DNA of 64,000 nucleotides, from positions 1 through 64,000 of the forward strand of contig NC_014935.1 of assembly GCF_000186245.1 (NCBI RefSeq), given 5' to 3'. Each line of letters starts with the position of its first letter. The first letter of the stretch is position 1. This DNA comes from Nitratifractor salsuginis DSM 16511 (lineage in GTDB: Bacteria > Campylobacterota > Campylobacteria > Campylobacterales > Sulfurovaceae). The position numbers and the translations under genes were made by a program. The notes beneath the pieces are model-generated. The model was not told where the DNA came from, did no database searches, and saw only the letters and a list, made by a program, of their open reading frames with translations. Below, piece after piece: positions 9,210 to 16,782 of the stretch.

Positions 9210-9380
9210 GATGTTATGTCATTGGTCATTAGTCATTTGTCATTGGGAGAAATTAAAGGGTATTGATCGGCAAGAGTGCTGGAGCAGCGACTTTAGTCGC
9301 TGAAATTAGCCTATGATCTTTAGAGCTATGCGACTAAAGTCGCTGCTCCTGTACCAATGATATTACTTTTGCATAACATC
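9210..9380. mobile_element. 171-bp REP/MITE-like element
   Basis: The element is bounded by a perfect 9-bp terminal inverted repeat, GATGTTATG at 9210-9218 and CATAACATC at 9372-9380. Inside are two hairpin units in opposite orientation: bases 9281-9300 are the exact reverse complement of 9330-9349 (20 bp), and each contains a stem GCGACT/AGTCGC with a two-base loop. The GGAGC-GCGACT-AGTCGC pattern resembles REP palindromes of Pseudomonas and Xanthomonas. It has no coding capacity. A related element lies at about 30090-30240 and ends with the same TAACATCAGT. Confidence 0.65.
9218..9245. repeat. Heptamer array, GTCATTG type
   Basis: Four exact seven-base units inside the left end of the REP-like element: GTCATTG, GTCATTA, GTCATTT, GTCATTG. 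The reverse complement of this array occurs at 9467-9501 and 30201-30228. Confidence 0.8.
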
Positions 9381-9428
9381 AGTGAGTAACCGAATAAGTG
9401 AGAAGTCGGCAACTGTCAAAAAATCGTA

Positions 9429-9456
9429 ACACTTAGCACGTAGCACTTAACACGAT
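9429..9456. repeat. Heptamer array, GCACTTA type
   Basis: Four units: ACACTTA, GCACGTA, GCACTTA, ACACGAT. The reverse-complement family (GTGTTAC/GTGCTAC) recurs at 15525-15552 and 17726-17739. Confidence 0.7.
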
Positions 9457-9466
9457 CTCAGCTGGC

Positions 9467-9501
9467 CCAATGACCAATGGCTAATGACTAGTGACCAATT
9501 T
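9467..9501. repeat. Heptamer array, CCAATGA type
   Basis: Five units: CCAATGA, CCAATGG, CTAATGA, CTAGTGA, CCAATTT. It is the inverted counterpart of 9218-9245 and of the same type as 30201-30228. Confidence 0.75.
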
Positions 9502-9503
9502 TT

Positions 9504-9531
9504 CAACGCTCAGCGCTCAGCGCTCAACGCT
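9504..9531. repeat. Heptamer array, CAACGCT type
   Basis: Four units: CAACGCT, CAGCGCT, CAGCGCT, CAACGCT. It stops four bases before the folE stop codon. Together with the other arrays and the REP-like element this fills most of the 449-base gap between the nifS-like gene and folE. Confidence 0.8.
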
Positions 9532-9535
9532 CCCC

Positions 9536-10117
9536 TCAGAAATTCGAAGGGACGTTGGCGTTGATGAGGTCGTAGAATTCGTTGCGGGTACGGATGTCTT
9601 TTTTGAAGAGGCCTCTGAGGGCGGAGGTGACGGTGGTGGAGTTGATCTTTTCGACGCCGCGCATCTCCATACACATATGGCGGGCGTGGATGACCACGGC
9701 GACCCCTTTGGGGTGGATGGTGTCGCTGATGGCGTCGGCGATCTGCTCAGTCAGCTGCTCCTGGATCTGCAAGCGCCGGGCGAAGAGGTTGACCACTCTG
9801 GGGATCTTGGAGAGGCCGACGACTTTGCCGTCGGGGATGTAGGCGACGTGGGCCCGGCCGATGATGGGGAGCATATGGTGCTCACACAGGGAGTAGAATT
9901 CGATATCCCGTACCAGGACCATCTCGTCGTTGCTGCTGGTGAAGAGGGCCTTTTTCAAAATCTCTTCGGGGTCTTTGTGGTATCCCTCGGTGAGGAATTC
10001 CAGAGCCTTTGCCACCCGGTGGGGGGTTTTGAGCAGCCCCTCACGATCGGGATCTTCACCCAGGTTCTCCAGAATGGTCCGAACGGCCGCTTCGATCTTC
10101 TTGCTCTTGTCACTCAT
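9536..10117 (-). CDS. folE: GTP cyclohydrolase I
   Basis: Converts GTP to 7,8-dihydroneopterin triphosphate, the first step of folate (and queuosine/pterin) synthesis. The 193-residue product has the standard length and the zinc and catalytic motifs: LCEHHMLP (Cys/His ligands) and the second cysteine in RHMCMEMRG, plus GLSKIPRVV. It is divergent from tig and shares a 112-base promoter region with it. The same folE/tig neighbourhood is known to me from Campylobacter jejuni. Confidence 0.96.
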   Translation of the reverse strand: MSDKSKKIEAAVRTILENLGEDPDREGLLKTPHRVAKALEFLTEGYHKDPEEILKKALFTSSNDEMVLVRDIEFYSLCEHHMLPIIGRAHVAYIPDGKVVGLSKIPRVVNLFARRLQIQEQLTEQIADAISDTIHPKGVAVVIHARHMCMEMRGVEKINSTTVTSALRGLFKKDIRTRNEFYDLINANVPSNF

Positions 10118-10150
10118 CTTTTCTGCCTCGGGAGTGTGGAATTTGGAGCG

Positions 10151-10192
10151 ATTGTAGCACAGATGAGGCTTTTAGCTACTTTTTGGTAAAAT
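10151..10192. promoter_or_regulatory. Divergent promoters of folE and tig
   Basis: Minus strand: TGCTACAAT with the -10 TACAAT at 10151-10156 for folE. Plus strand: GGTAAAAT with a -10-like TAAAAT at 10187-10192 for tig. No clear -35 boxes are visible. Confidence 0.45.
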
Positions 10193-10229
10193 CGTTGCCA
10201 TTTATTATTACCGACAAAGGACCAATTCC

Positions 10230-11531
10230 GTGGAAATCAAAACCGAAAAGATCAATAACGCCAACGTGCTCATCAAGGGGGAGATCCCTACCAGCGAAGT
10301 GGAAGCCAAAGTGGACAAACTGGCCAAGGAGGCCGGCAAGCAGATGAAAGTGGACGGCTTCCGCAAGGGGAAGGTCCCCGCGCACATCGTCAAAAAGATG
10401 TACGGCGAGAAGCTGCAGGAGGATGCCGAGGGTGAAGCGATCCGTGATATGCTCAACCAGGCTTATGCCGAGGCGGGGATCGAGCCTGCCGAGATTATCG
10501 GGCAGCCCATCTTCAAAAAATACGAGAAGGGTGACGAGAAGATCGAGGCGGAGATTCAGATCTGCCTCCGTCCCCAGGTGGATGTGGAAGGGTATGAGAA
10601 GCTCGTTCCCTCCTATGAAGTCCCCGAAGTGAGCGAAGAGGAGATCGAAGAGCGCCTCAAGACTCTGGCCGAGCAGGTGGCTCCGCTGGTCAGCCTGGAA
10701 GAGGACCGCCCCCTGCAGGAGGGTGACACCGCCGTCTTCGACTTCACCGGCTATCTTGACGGAGAGCCTTTCGAGGGGGGAAGCGCCCAGGATTTCGAAC
10801 TGCAGATCGGTTCGGGACAGTTCATCCCCGGCTTCGAAGAGCAGATGATCGGGATGAAAAAGGGCGAGACCAAGCGCATCAAGGTTACTTTCCCCGAGGA
10901 TTACCAGGCGCCCAACCTGGCGGGCAAAGAGACCGAGTTCGAAATCACCCTCAAAGACATCAAGGTGAAAGCCGAGCCCAAGATCGACGACGAGCTGGCC
11001 AAAGCGATCACCAAAAAAGAGGATGCGACTCTCGAGAGCCTCAAAGAGCAGCTGGCTGAGCAGATCCGCACCGAGAAGCTCAACAAGCTCTACAACGAAG
11101 AGCTCAAGCCCAAGCTGCTTGATGCGCTGGTAGAGGCGTTCGAATTCGATCTGCCCGAGAACATCGTAGAGCAGGAGATCGACAACCTGGCCAACCAGAA
11201 GGCCCAGAGCCTCTCCAAAGAGGAGCTCGAAGCGATCCAGGGCAATGCCGAAAAGATCGAAGAGCTGCGCGAGTCGGTCCGTGACGACGCGACCCGCAGT
11301 GTCAAAGCGACCTTCATCGTCGATGCCCTGGCCAAGAAAGAGAATGTGGATGTGAGCGATCAGGAAGTCAGCCAGGTGCTCTACTACGAAGCGCTGATGG
11401 CGGGCCAGGATCCCGAAGCCCTTCTGAAGTATTATCAGAAGAACAACCTCATCCCCGCCATCAAGATGGGGATGATCGAAGACAAGCTCTTCGGCAAGCT
11501 GCTCGACCTTGACAACGCCGGAAAGAAATAG
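10230..11531 (+). CDS. tig: Trigger factor
   Basis: Ribosome-associated chaperone with peptidyl-prolyl isomerase activity that meets nascent chains at the exit tunnel. The 433 residues show the N-terminal ribosome-binding domain with the signature FRKGKVPAHIVKKMYG (near 45-60), a central FKBP-type domain (about 150-240, GDTAVFDFTGYLDGEPFEGG) and a long helical C-terminal chaperone domain. The start is GTG at 10230; there is no in-frame ATG close by that keeps the family N-terminus (VEIKTEKIN). It heads the group tig-clpP-def-comM. Confidence 0.95.
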   Translation: MEIKTEKINNANVLIKGEIPTSEVEAKVDKLAKEAGKQMKVDGFRKGKVPAHIVKKMYGEKLQEDAEGEAIRDMLNQAYAEAGIEPAEIIGQPIFKKYEKGDEKIEAEIQICLRPQVDVEGYEKLVPSYEVPEVSEEEIEERLKTLAEQVAPLVSLEEDRPLQEGDTAVFDFTGYLDGEPFEGGSAQDFELQIGSGQFIPGFEEQMIGMKKGETKRIKVTFPEDYQAPNLAGKETEFEITLKDIKVKAEPKIDDELAKAITKKEDATLESLKEQLAEQIRTEKLNKLYNEELKPKLLDALVEAFEFDLPENIVEQEIDNLANQKAQSLSKEELEAIQGNAEKIEELRESVRDDATRSVKATFIVDALAKKENVDVSDQEVSQVLYYEALMAGQDPEALLKYYQKNNLIPAIKMGMIEDKLFGKLLDLDNAGKK

Positions 11532-11547
11532 TATTCTCACTCCAATC

Positions 11548-11574
11548 GCCGTTGCTGTCTTCGCGGGCGACGGC
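11548..11574 (+). terminator. Possible tig terminator or attenuating stem-loop
   Basis: GCCGTTGC (11548-11555) can pair with GCGACGGC (11567-11574), eight pairs including one G-U, followed by the weak T-rich stretch CTCTTTCTC. The tail is poor, so read-through into clpP is likely. Confidence 0.4.
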
Positions 11575-11618
11575 CTCTTTCTCAAATCGTTCAATCTTCC
11601 TGAATCAAAGGTATTTCT

Positions 11619-12209
11619 ATGAGCTATATCCCCTATGTCATCGAACAGACCGGCCGCGGTGAACGCAGCTACGACATCTATTCCCGGCTCCTCAAAGACC
11701 GGATCATTATGCTCAGCGGCGAAGTCAACGACGCCGTGGCTTCGAGCATCGTAGCCCAGCTGCTCTTTCTCGAAGCCCAGGATCCCGACAAAGACATCTA
11801 CTTTTACATCAACTCCCCTGGCGGAGTGATCACCAGCGGCTTTTCCATCTACGATACGATGAACTACATCAAGCCCGATGTCAGCACCATCTGCATCGGC
11901 CAGGCGGCGAGTATGGGGGCCTTTTTGCTGGCGTGCGGAGCCGAAGGCAAGCGCTACGCCCTGCCCAGCTCCCGCATTATGATCCATCAGCCCCTCGGCG
12001 GTGCCCAGGGCCAGGCGACCGATATCGCCATCCAGGCCAAAGAGATCCTGCGGATGAAGACCTATCTCAACAAGATCCTGGCCGAGAAGACCGGCAAGAG
12101 CGTCAAAAAGATCGAAAAAGATACCGAGCGGGACTACTTTATGAGCGCTGAAGAGGCTCAGGAGTATGGCCTCATCGATAAGGTTTTGACAAAAAGTTTT
12201 GTGGAGTAA
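11619..12209 (+). CDS. clpP: ATP-dependent Clp protease proteolytic subunit
   Basis: The serine peptidase chamber of the Clp system, which degrades unfolded or tagged proteins delivered by ClpX/ClpA. The 196 residues carry the catalytic serine in GQAASMGAF (Ser near 98), the catalytic histidine in MIHQPLGG (near 123) and an aspartate near 172 in the ERDYFMS segment. The length is standard. It lies between tig and def; linkage to tig is common because both act on newly made or misfolded proteins. Confidence 0.97.
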   Translation: MSYIPYVIEQTGRGERSYDIYSRLLKDRIIMLSGEVNDAVASSIVAQLLFLEAQDPDKDIYFYINSPGGVITSGFSIYDTMNYIKPDVSTICIGQAASMGAFLLACGAEGKRYALPSSRIMIHQPLGGAQGQATDIAIQAKEILRMKTYLNKILAEKTGKSVKKIEKDTERDYFMSAEEAQEYGLIDKVLTKSFVE

Positions 12210-12215
12210 TCGAGT

Positions 12216-12749
12216 ATGATTCGTGACATCGTCGTCTATCCCGACAAACGGCTCAAAGAGATCTCCCAGCCCGTGGAGCGTTTCGACGAGGAGCTTCATA
12301 CCCTGCTGGACGATATGTACGAAACGATGATCGCCAAAAACGGGGTGGGCCTCGCCGCTATCCAGGTGGCTGTGCCCGTGCGGGCTTTGATCATCAATGT
12401 CCCCGTGGACACCGATTCGGAGGACCCCAGGGTCCAGCAGCCCAAAGAGAATACCCTGGAGGTGATCAACCCGGTGATTTTGGATGCCGAAGGGAAGACC
12501 CGCTATCAGGAGGGGTGCCTCTCGGTCCCGGGCTATTTCGAAGAGGTGGAGCGCTACAAGGCGGTGCGCATCGAGTATCAGGACCGCTACGGAGAAAAAC
12601 ACATCCTCGAAGATGACGACTTCCTCGCTATCGCTGTGCAGCACGAGATGGATCATCTCGAAGGCAGGCTCTTTATCGAGAAACTCTCCCTCCTCAAACG
12701 CAAAAAGTTCGAAAAAGAGTGGAAAAAACGCCTACGTGGGAAAAAATAG
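12216..12749 (+). CDS. def: Peptide deformylase
   Basis: Removes the formyl group from the N-terminal methionine of new proteins. The 177-residue product has the three metalloenzyme motifs: GVGLAAIQV near residue 46, EGCLSVPG (metal-ligand Cys near 101) and QHEMDHLEG (two metal-ligand His near 143-147). The start is six bases after the clpP stop, so the genes are co-transcribed. The lysine-rich C-terminus is usual for the family. Confidence 0.96.
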   Translation: MIRDIVVYPDKRLKEISQPVERFDEELHTLLDDMYETMIAKNGVGLAAIQVAVPVRALIINVPVDTDSEDPRVQQPKENTLEVINPVILDAEGKTRYQEGCLSVPGYFEEVERYKAVRIEYQDRYGEKHILEDDDFLAIAVQHEMDHLEGRLFIEKLSLLKRKKFEKEWKKRLRGKK

Positions 12750-12752
12750 CCC

Positions 12753-12776
12753 GTTTGGGCCTCTTCTTTTTCTTAT
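12753..12776 (+). terminator. Weak terminator-like hairpin after def
   Basis: GCCC-GTTT-GGGC forms a short GC-only stem followed by CTCTTCTTTTTC. Four base pairs make this a weak candidate. The rest of the 108-base spacer holds an isolated perfect DnaA box on the minus strand (12823-12831) and the GAGGAAG ribosome site for the next gene. Confidence 0.3.
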
Positions 12777-12857
12777 AGAAAATCTTTCACTCTGCCATTT
12801 CTCAGTGCATCCTGATCAAATCTGTGGATAATAACGCAATACCAACGAGGAAGAAGT

Positions 12858-14420
12858 ATGAGTGAGAACCCCGTTCAAACGGAAGAGCTGATCGAAGAGC
12901 GTGTCGCCATCAATACCATCGCCAGTGCGACCCTCGAGGGAGTGACGGCGCGTCCCATTACCGTGGAAGCCACCTTCACCAAGGGTTTACCAGGCTTCAG
13001 CGTGGTCGGCCTTGCCGGAAACGATATTCAGGAGGCCAGGGAACGGGTCAAGGCGGCGCTCATCACCAATGGCTTCGTCTTCCCCCCGCTCAAGATAACC
13101 GTAAATCTTGCTCCGAGCGACTACCGCAAGTCCGGTACTCATTTTGATCTACCTATCGCTCTGCTGATCGCCCTCAACAAAGAGTCGATCGACCAGGAGG
13201 ATCTCTATGTCTTCGGGGAACTTGGCCTCGACGGCCGGGTCAAAAGCAGCTCGCAGCTTTTCCCATTGATCCTTTCCCTTCGTCAGCAGGGGGTGATCAG
13301 GCGGGCGGTTGTCCCCAGGGAGGCGATGGCGTATCTCTCCCATATCCCCGGGATCGAGTATTGGCCGGTGGAGACCCTCCAGGAGGCGATCGGCCTGATG
13401 AAAGGTACCGGGATGGAGGGGGAGAAGCCCGAGAGTGCCTATGAAGGGGAATCGCTCCAAATTGGGGGGAAGAGCTACTACTATCTGCGGGAGTACCCCG
13501 AGGATTTTTCCGAAGTCAAAGGGCAGGAGGTGGCCAAGCGGGCGGCGTTGGTCGCGGCGGCGGGGATGCACAACTTCCTGATGGAGGGGAGCCCCGGCTG
13601 CGGCAAGAGTATGATCGCCAAGCGTCTGCGTCATATCCTGCCTCCGGTGAGTGAAGAGGAGATCCTGGCCATCGCCAAGCATCAATTCCTCGACGGACAG
13701 ATCCCCGACTTCCAACCCAGGCGTCCCTACCGGGCCCCCCATCATACGGCGACGTCGGCTTCCATCTTCGGGGGAGGAAGCAATACGGCAAAGATCGGGG
13801 AAGTGGCTCTCGCCCACCACGGGCAGCTCTTTTTCGATGAATTGCCCCACTTTTCCAAAAATGTATTGGAGGCATTGCGAGAGCCTTTGCAGGATCGCCG
13901 GGTCCATATCGCCCGGGTCCACAGCAAAGTCAGCTATGAAGCCGATTTTATGTTCGTGGCAGCGATGAATCCCTGCCCCTGCGGCAATCTCCTGGCCCAG
14001 AGTCGGGTTTGCCGATGCAGCGAAGCGGAGATCAAACGCTACCGCAACCGCCTCTCGGATCCCTTCCTCGATCGGATCGATTTGTTTGTGACGATGCAGG
14101 AGGTGGAAGCCGGCGATAGAGGGAGTGTCGATTCGGCGACGATGCACCGCCAGGTGATCGAAGCTTTTCTCCGGCAGAAGGAGCGGGGGCAGGAGCGGCT
14201 CAACGGCAAACTCAACGAGGCGGAGGTGGAGCGCTACTGTGTCCTGGATGAGGAGGCGCAGAAAGTCCTGGAGCAGGCCATCACACGCTTCGCCCTCTCC
14301 CAACGTTCCATCGTCAGCCTCAAAAAGGTGGCTCGGACCCTTGCCGACCTGGTGGGGTTTGAAATGATCGGCCGCAAAGAGCTTCTGGAGGCTTTGAGTT
14401 ATCGGAGGAGGAGGAAGTAG
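12858..14420 (+). CDS. comM: YifB/ComM-family AAA+ ATPase
   Basis: ComM-type Mg-chelatase-like ATPase; in naturally competent bacteria ComM is a branch-migration helicase that helps integrate donor DNA. The 520 residues show the N-terminal ChlI/Lon-like S5 domain (about 15-170, PGFSVVGLAGNDIQEARERVKAA split over two motifs), Walker A GSPGCGKS near 244, the PYRAPHHTAT and FFDELPHF segments, the zinc-like cluster MNPCPCGN...CRC, and the C-terminal Mg-chelatase-like domain. An extra 15-residue acidic N-terminus precedes the family start. Gene order after def agrees with Helicobacter. Whether this strain is competent is not shown. Confidence 0.92.
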   Translation: MSENPVQTEELIEERVAINTIASATLEGVTARPITVEATFTKGLPGFSVVGLAGNDIQEARERVKAALITNGFVFPPLKITVNLAPSDYRKSGTHFDLPIALLIALNKESIDQEDLYVFGELGLDGRVKSSSQLFPLILSLRQQGVIRRAVVPREAMAYLSHIPGIEYWPVETLQEAIGLMKGTGMEGEKPESAYEGESLQIGGKSYYYLREYPEDFSEVKGQEVAKRAALVAAAGMHNFLMEGSPGCGKSMIAKRLRHILPPVSEEEILAIAKHQFLDGQIPDFQPRRPYRAPHHTATSASIFGGGSNTAKIGEVALAHHGQLFFDELPHFSKNVLEALREPLQDRRVHIARVHSKVSYEADFMFVAAMNPCPCGNLLAQSRVCRCSEAEIKRYRNRLSDPFLDRIDLFVTMQEVEAGDRGSVDSATMHRQVIEAFLRQKERGQERLNGKLNEAEVERYCVLDEEAQKVLEQAITRFALSQRSIVSLKKVARTLADLVGFEMIGRKELLEALSYRRRRK

Positions 14421-14449
14421 TCGCACGTCGCAAGTACGGGGCTTTGCCC

Positions 14450-14458
14450 CTCAAGTCG
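14450..14458. repeat. Left target-site duplication of the IS
   Basis: CTCAAGTCG at 14450-14458 is repeated exactly at 15504-15512 on the other side of the element. Nine bases fits the 8-9 bp duplications made by IS256-type elements. Confidence 0.7.
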
Positions 14459-14462
14459 GAGC

Positions 14463-14484
14463 TAAAGCGGTTTTTCGGGTTGCT
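14463..14484. repeat. Left terminal inverted repeat of the IS
   Basis: Begins TAAAGCGG and ends GGGTTGCT. It matches the reverse complement of 15479-15500 in 21 of 22 positions. Confidence 0.85.
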
Positions 14485-14537
14485 AAAAATCCTTTAAACC
14501 TTCGGTAATATGGTGCCTAAAAAGGACTTTTTTACAG

Positions 14538-15480
14538 ATGGCTTGTAAAAAAGTGCCCTATCTGTGGTTCAAAAGCGACGAAAAAGAATGGTAAAAGAGC
14601 AGGAATTCAGCGCTATTTTTGCCAAAGTTGCCGGCAGAGCTTCTCTTCTCGTAGACGTCCCTCCCGCCTCAGAAAACGACTCTTTACTGCCTACTTCTAT
14701 GAGCACCAAACCCTCAAAGCCTTATCCCGGACCTATCATAAGGATCGGGAGTGGATTCAACGTCAGATTCATAGCTATGAACCGCCAAAGACTTCACCAC
14801 ATCCCAGACCGGTCACTTTGGTTATCGATGCGACATTCTTCGGAAAACGGGGAGAGGGCTTTGGTGTTCTTGTAGCTAAAGATATCCTGAGTGGCCAACT
14901 GGTAGCGTATCGTTTCATTCAGACTGAGACGCTCAATGAATATGCGATGCTTCGGCAAAGCCTTCTGGATCAGGGCTTTATCATCCAGGCCGTCACCGTC
15001 GATGGCCGACGGGGATTGTTTGGGCTCTTTGCCGACCTTCCGGTTCAAATGTGCCATTTCCATCAACAAGCCATTCTCACTCGTTATCTGACGCGCAGAC
15101 CTACCTATCAAGCCTCTAGGGATCTCAAGCGTATCGCTTCCTATCTTGGACAGACAACCCCCTGCCGTTTCCGCTATATGCTGGAAGCCTGGCTCCAACG
15201 GCACAAAGATTTCTATGAAGAGAAAACCCCTGACGATTCTCCACGTGGATGGCATTACACCCATGATCGACCCCGCTCGGCCTATCGAAGTCTTGAACGC
15301 AATCTTCCTTATCTCTTCACGCATAAAACCCATCCTCATCTTGGCATAGCCAATACAACCAATACTTTGGATGGTGGACTCTTCTCTCCTATGAAAGCTT
15401 TATTGAAAATCCATCGGGGTATTGGAGACTCTATGAAGAAGAAACTCATCACTGATTTCCTAGAAAAAGCAATGAAATAG
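14538..15480 (+). pseudogene. IS transposase, frameshifted near the N-terminus
   Basis: The ATG at 14538 reads MACK and then, if one A is skipped in the A6 run at 14547-14552, continues as KCPICGSKATKKNG, a zinc ribbon with CPIC and a second C-x2-C (CQSC), followed by a basic region and the catalytic domain (LVIDATFFGKRGEGFGVLV, VDGRRGLF, VQMCHFHQQAI, LTRRP). Without the skip the ATG frame stops after about 17 codons. The long frame itself has no ATG, GTG or TTG until a TTG at 14818, inside the catalytic domain. So this copy is either inactivated by one inserted A or needs +1 frameshifting at the A run. The catalytic part to 15480 is otherwise intact. Confidence 0.75.
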
Positions 15481-15500
15481 CAACCCGAAAACCCGCTTTA
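15479..15500. repeat. Right terminal inverted repeat of the IS
   Basis: AGCAACCC...CCGCTTTA, the inverted partner of 14463-14484. It begins within the transposase stop codon. Confidence 0.85.
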
Positions 15501-15503
15501 AGT

Positions 15504-15512
15504 CTCAAGTCG
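15504..15512. repeat. Right target-site duplication of the IS
   Basis: CTCAAGTCG, identical to 14450-14458. Confidence 0.7.
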
Positions 15513-15524
15513 CAAGATTTTTTT

Positions 15525-15593
15525 GTGCTACGTGCTACGTGTTAAGTGTTACGAATTCTTCAATCCAAAATCCAAAATCTATAATCCAAAATC
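15525..15593. repeat. Two heptamer arrays, GTGCTAC and CAAAATC types
   Basis: 15525-15552 holds GTGCTAC, GTGCTAC, GTGTTAA, GTGTTAC. 15566-15593 holds CAAAATC, CAAAATC, TATAATC, CAAAATC. Both are in exact seven-base phase. They fill the space between the IS and the yeiH stop codon. Confidence 0.8.
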
Positions 15594-15608
15594 ATATTCC
15601 ATTAAAGA

Positions 15609-16670
15609 TCAAAAAATCGCCGTAACTGCCTTCACTACTACGAATCCCCCGATCACCAGCCAAACATACATCCCCAGGGCCGTATAAAGCGGAGCCAGGC
15701 CCAGGCCCTTGAATTTGGCGAAGCGGGTCCCCATTCCCAGCGCCGTCATCGCCATCGTCAGCAAAAAGGTGTCGACACTGTTGATCCAGCCGACGATCGC
15801 TACGGGCAGGAGCTGCAGGGAGTTGAAGGCGGCCATGCCCAGGAAGTAGACGGCGAACCAGGGGATGACCAGCTTGACTACGGCACCTTTTTCACCGCTT
15901 TTGGCCGATTTGCGGGAGAGGTAGAGCCCCAGGAGGATCAGCATCGGGGCGATGAGCAGCACCCGGGTCATTTTGACGATGACGGCGTTGTTGGCCATCT
16001 CCGTCCCGGGGCCGTTGATCCCCGCGGCGGCAACCACCTGGGCCACTTCGTGGACCGTGCCCCCCACATAGATGCCGTATTGGGAGGGGCTCAGGTGTAA
16101 AAAGCCTTGGGCGTGCTGAAAGAGTGCGGTATAGAACAGCGGATAGAGAAACATCGAGATGGTCCCGAAGAGGACCACCATCGAAACGGCGATGGCGGCT
16201 TTGTACTCCTCGGCTTTGAGGACCGGTTCGGTGGCCAGTACCGCCGCCGCCCCGCAGACCGAGGCGCCGCTGGCGGTGAGCATCGAAGTGTCCCGGTCCA
16301 GTCCGAAGCGCTTCATCCCCAGCCAGCTTCCCAGGATGAAGGTGCTCGTGAGCATAATCAGCGAAACCAGAAAGCCCTCCACCCCCACGTCAGTGATCTG
16401 CTGGAAGGTGATGCGAAAGCCGTAGAAGACGATGGCGAAGCGCAGAATCTTCTTGGCAGAGAAGGTGATGCCGCTCTCCCAGGCGGGGGGAAAACGGTTG
16501 TGCAGGGTGTTGGCATAGAAGATCCCGATGACGATCCCGACTACCAGGGGAGAGAGCCCCAGGGCTTTGACAGGGGCGAGGCCGGCGATCCAGGTGGCCG
16601 AGGCGGCTACCAGGGCGACGAAGATGATGCCGCTAAGAGTTCCTTTCCTTTTTTCGGGAGAGAAGGGCAT
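15609..16670 (-). CDS. yeiH: YeiH/UPF0324-family inner-membrane protein
   Basis: The 353-residue, very hydrophobic product has about ten predicted membrane segments and the family motifs LSPLVVGIVIGI, a GASVCGAAAVLA segment (near 137-148) and the YGIYVGGTVHEVAQVVAA segment (near 201-218). YeiH proteins are putative transporters. Their genes are often divergent from a LysR regulator (YeiE), as here, and a role in sulfite or sulfur-anion handling has been proposed for that pair. Substrate and direction cannot be told from sequence. A 112-base divergent control region separates the two genes. Confidence 0.85.
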   Translation of the reverse strand: MPFSPEKRKGTLSGIIFVALVAASATWIAGLAPVKALGLSPLVVGIVIGIFYANTLHNRFPPAWESGITFSAKKILRFAIVFYGFRITFQQITDVGVEGFLVSLIMLTSTFILGSWLGMKRFGLDRDTSMLTASGASVCGAAAVLATEPVLKAEEYKAAIAVSMVVLFGTISMFLYPLFYTALFQHAQGFLHLSPSQYGIYVGGTVHEVAQVVAAAGINGPGTEMANNAVIVKMTRVLLIAPMLILLGLYLSRKSAKSGEKGAVVKLVIPWFAVYFLGMAAFNSLQLLPVAIVGWINSVDTFLLTMAMTALGMGTRFAKFKGLGLAPLYTALGMYVWLVIGGFVVVKAVTAIF

Positions 16671-16709
16671 GAAATATCCTTAAGTAATTTTGATGAAATT
16701 TTCGAAAGT

Positions 16710-16730
16710 ATAATATTTTTCTGATATTAT
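16710..16730. promoter_or_regulatory. Candidate LysR operator between yeiH and its regulator
   Basis: ATAATAT (16710-16716), seven bases, then ATATTAT (16724-16730): perfect 7-bp inverted arms in the divergent yeiH/LysR spacer. The size and symmetry fit a LysR-type binding site. Location and pattern are the only evidence. Confidence 0.5.
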
Positions 16731-16782
16731 TAAAAATAAAAATAAGTGTTGATCTCCTTCAGCACGATGAAAGAGAATCCCA

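Larger units (their letters stand above)
14459..15503 (+). mobile_element. Insertion sequence, IS256/IS1249-like, 1,045 bp
   Basis: Bounded by near-perfect 22-bp terminal inverted repeats (14463-14484 and 15479-15500, one mismatch) and flanked by the 9-bp direct repeat CTCAAGTCG. It contains one transposase reading frame that fills most of its length. It sits in the gap between comM and the array-rich spacer before yeiH. The family name is from protein resemblance and needs a search. Confidence 0.85.

Noticed and set aside
9194-9531. CRISPR array
   Set aside because: The repeats are 7-8 bp and contiguous, with no unique spacers of 25-40 bp and no cas genes in the window.
12823-12831. Isolated perfect DnaA box (TTATCCACA, minus strand) before comM
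   Set aside because: A single 9-mer can occur by chance and no cluster surrounds it.
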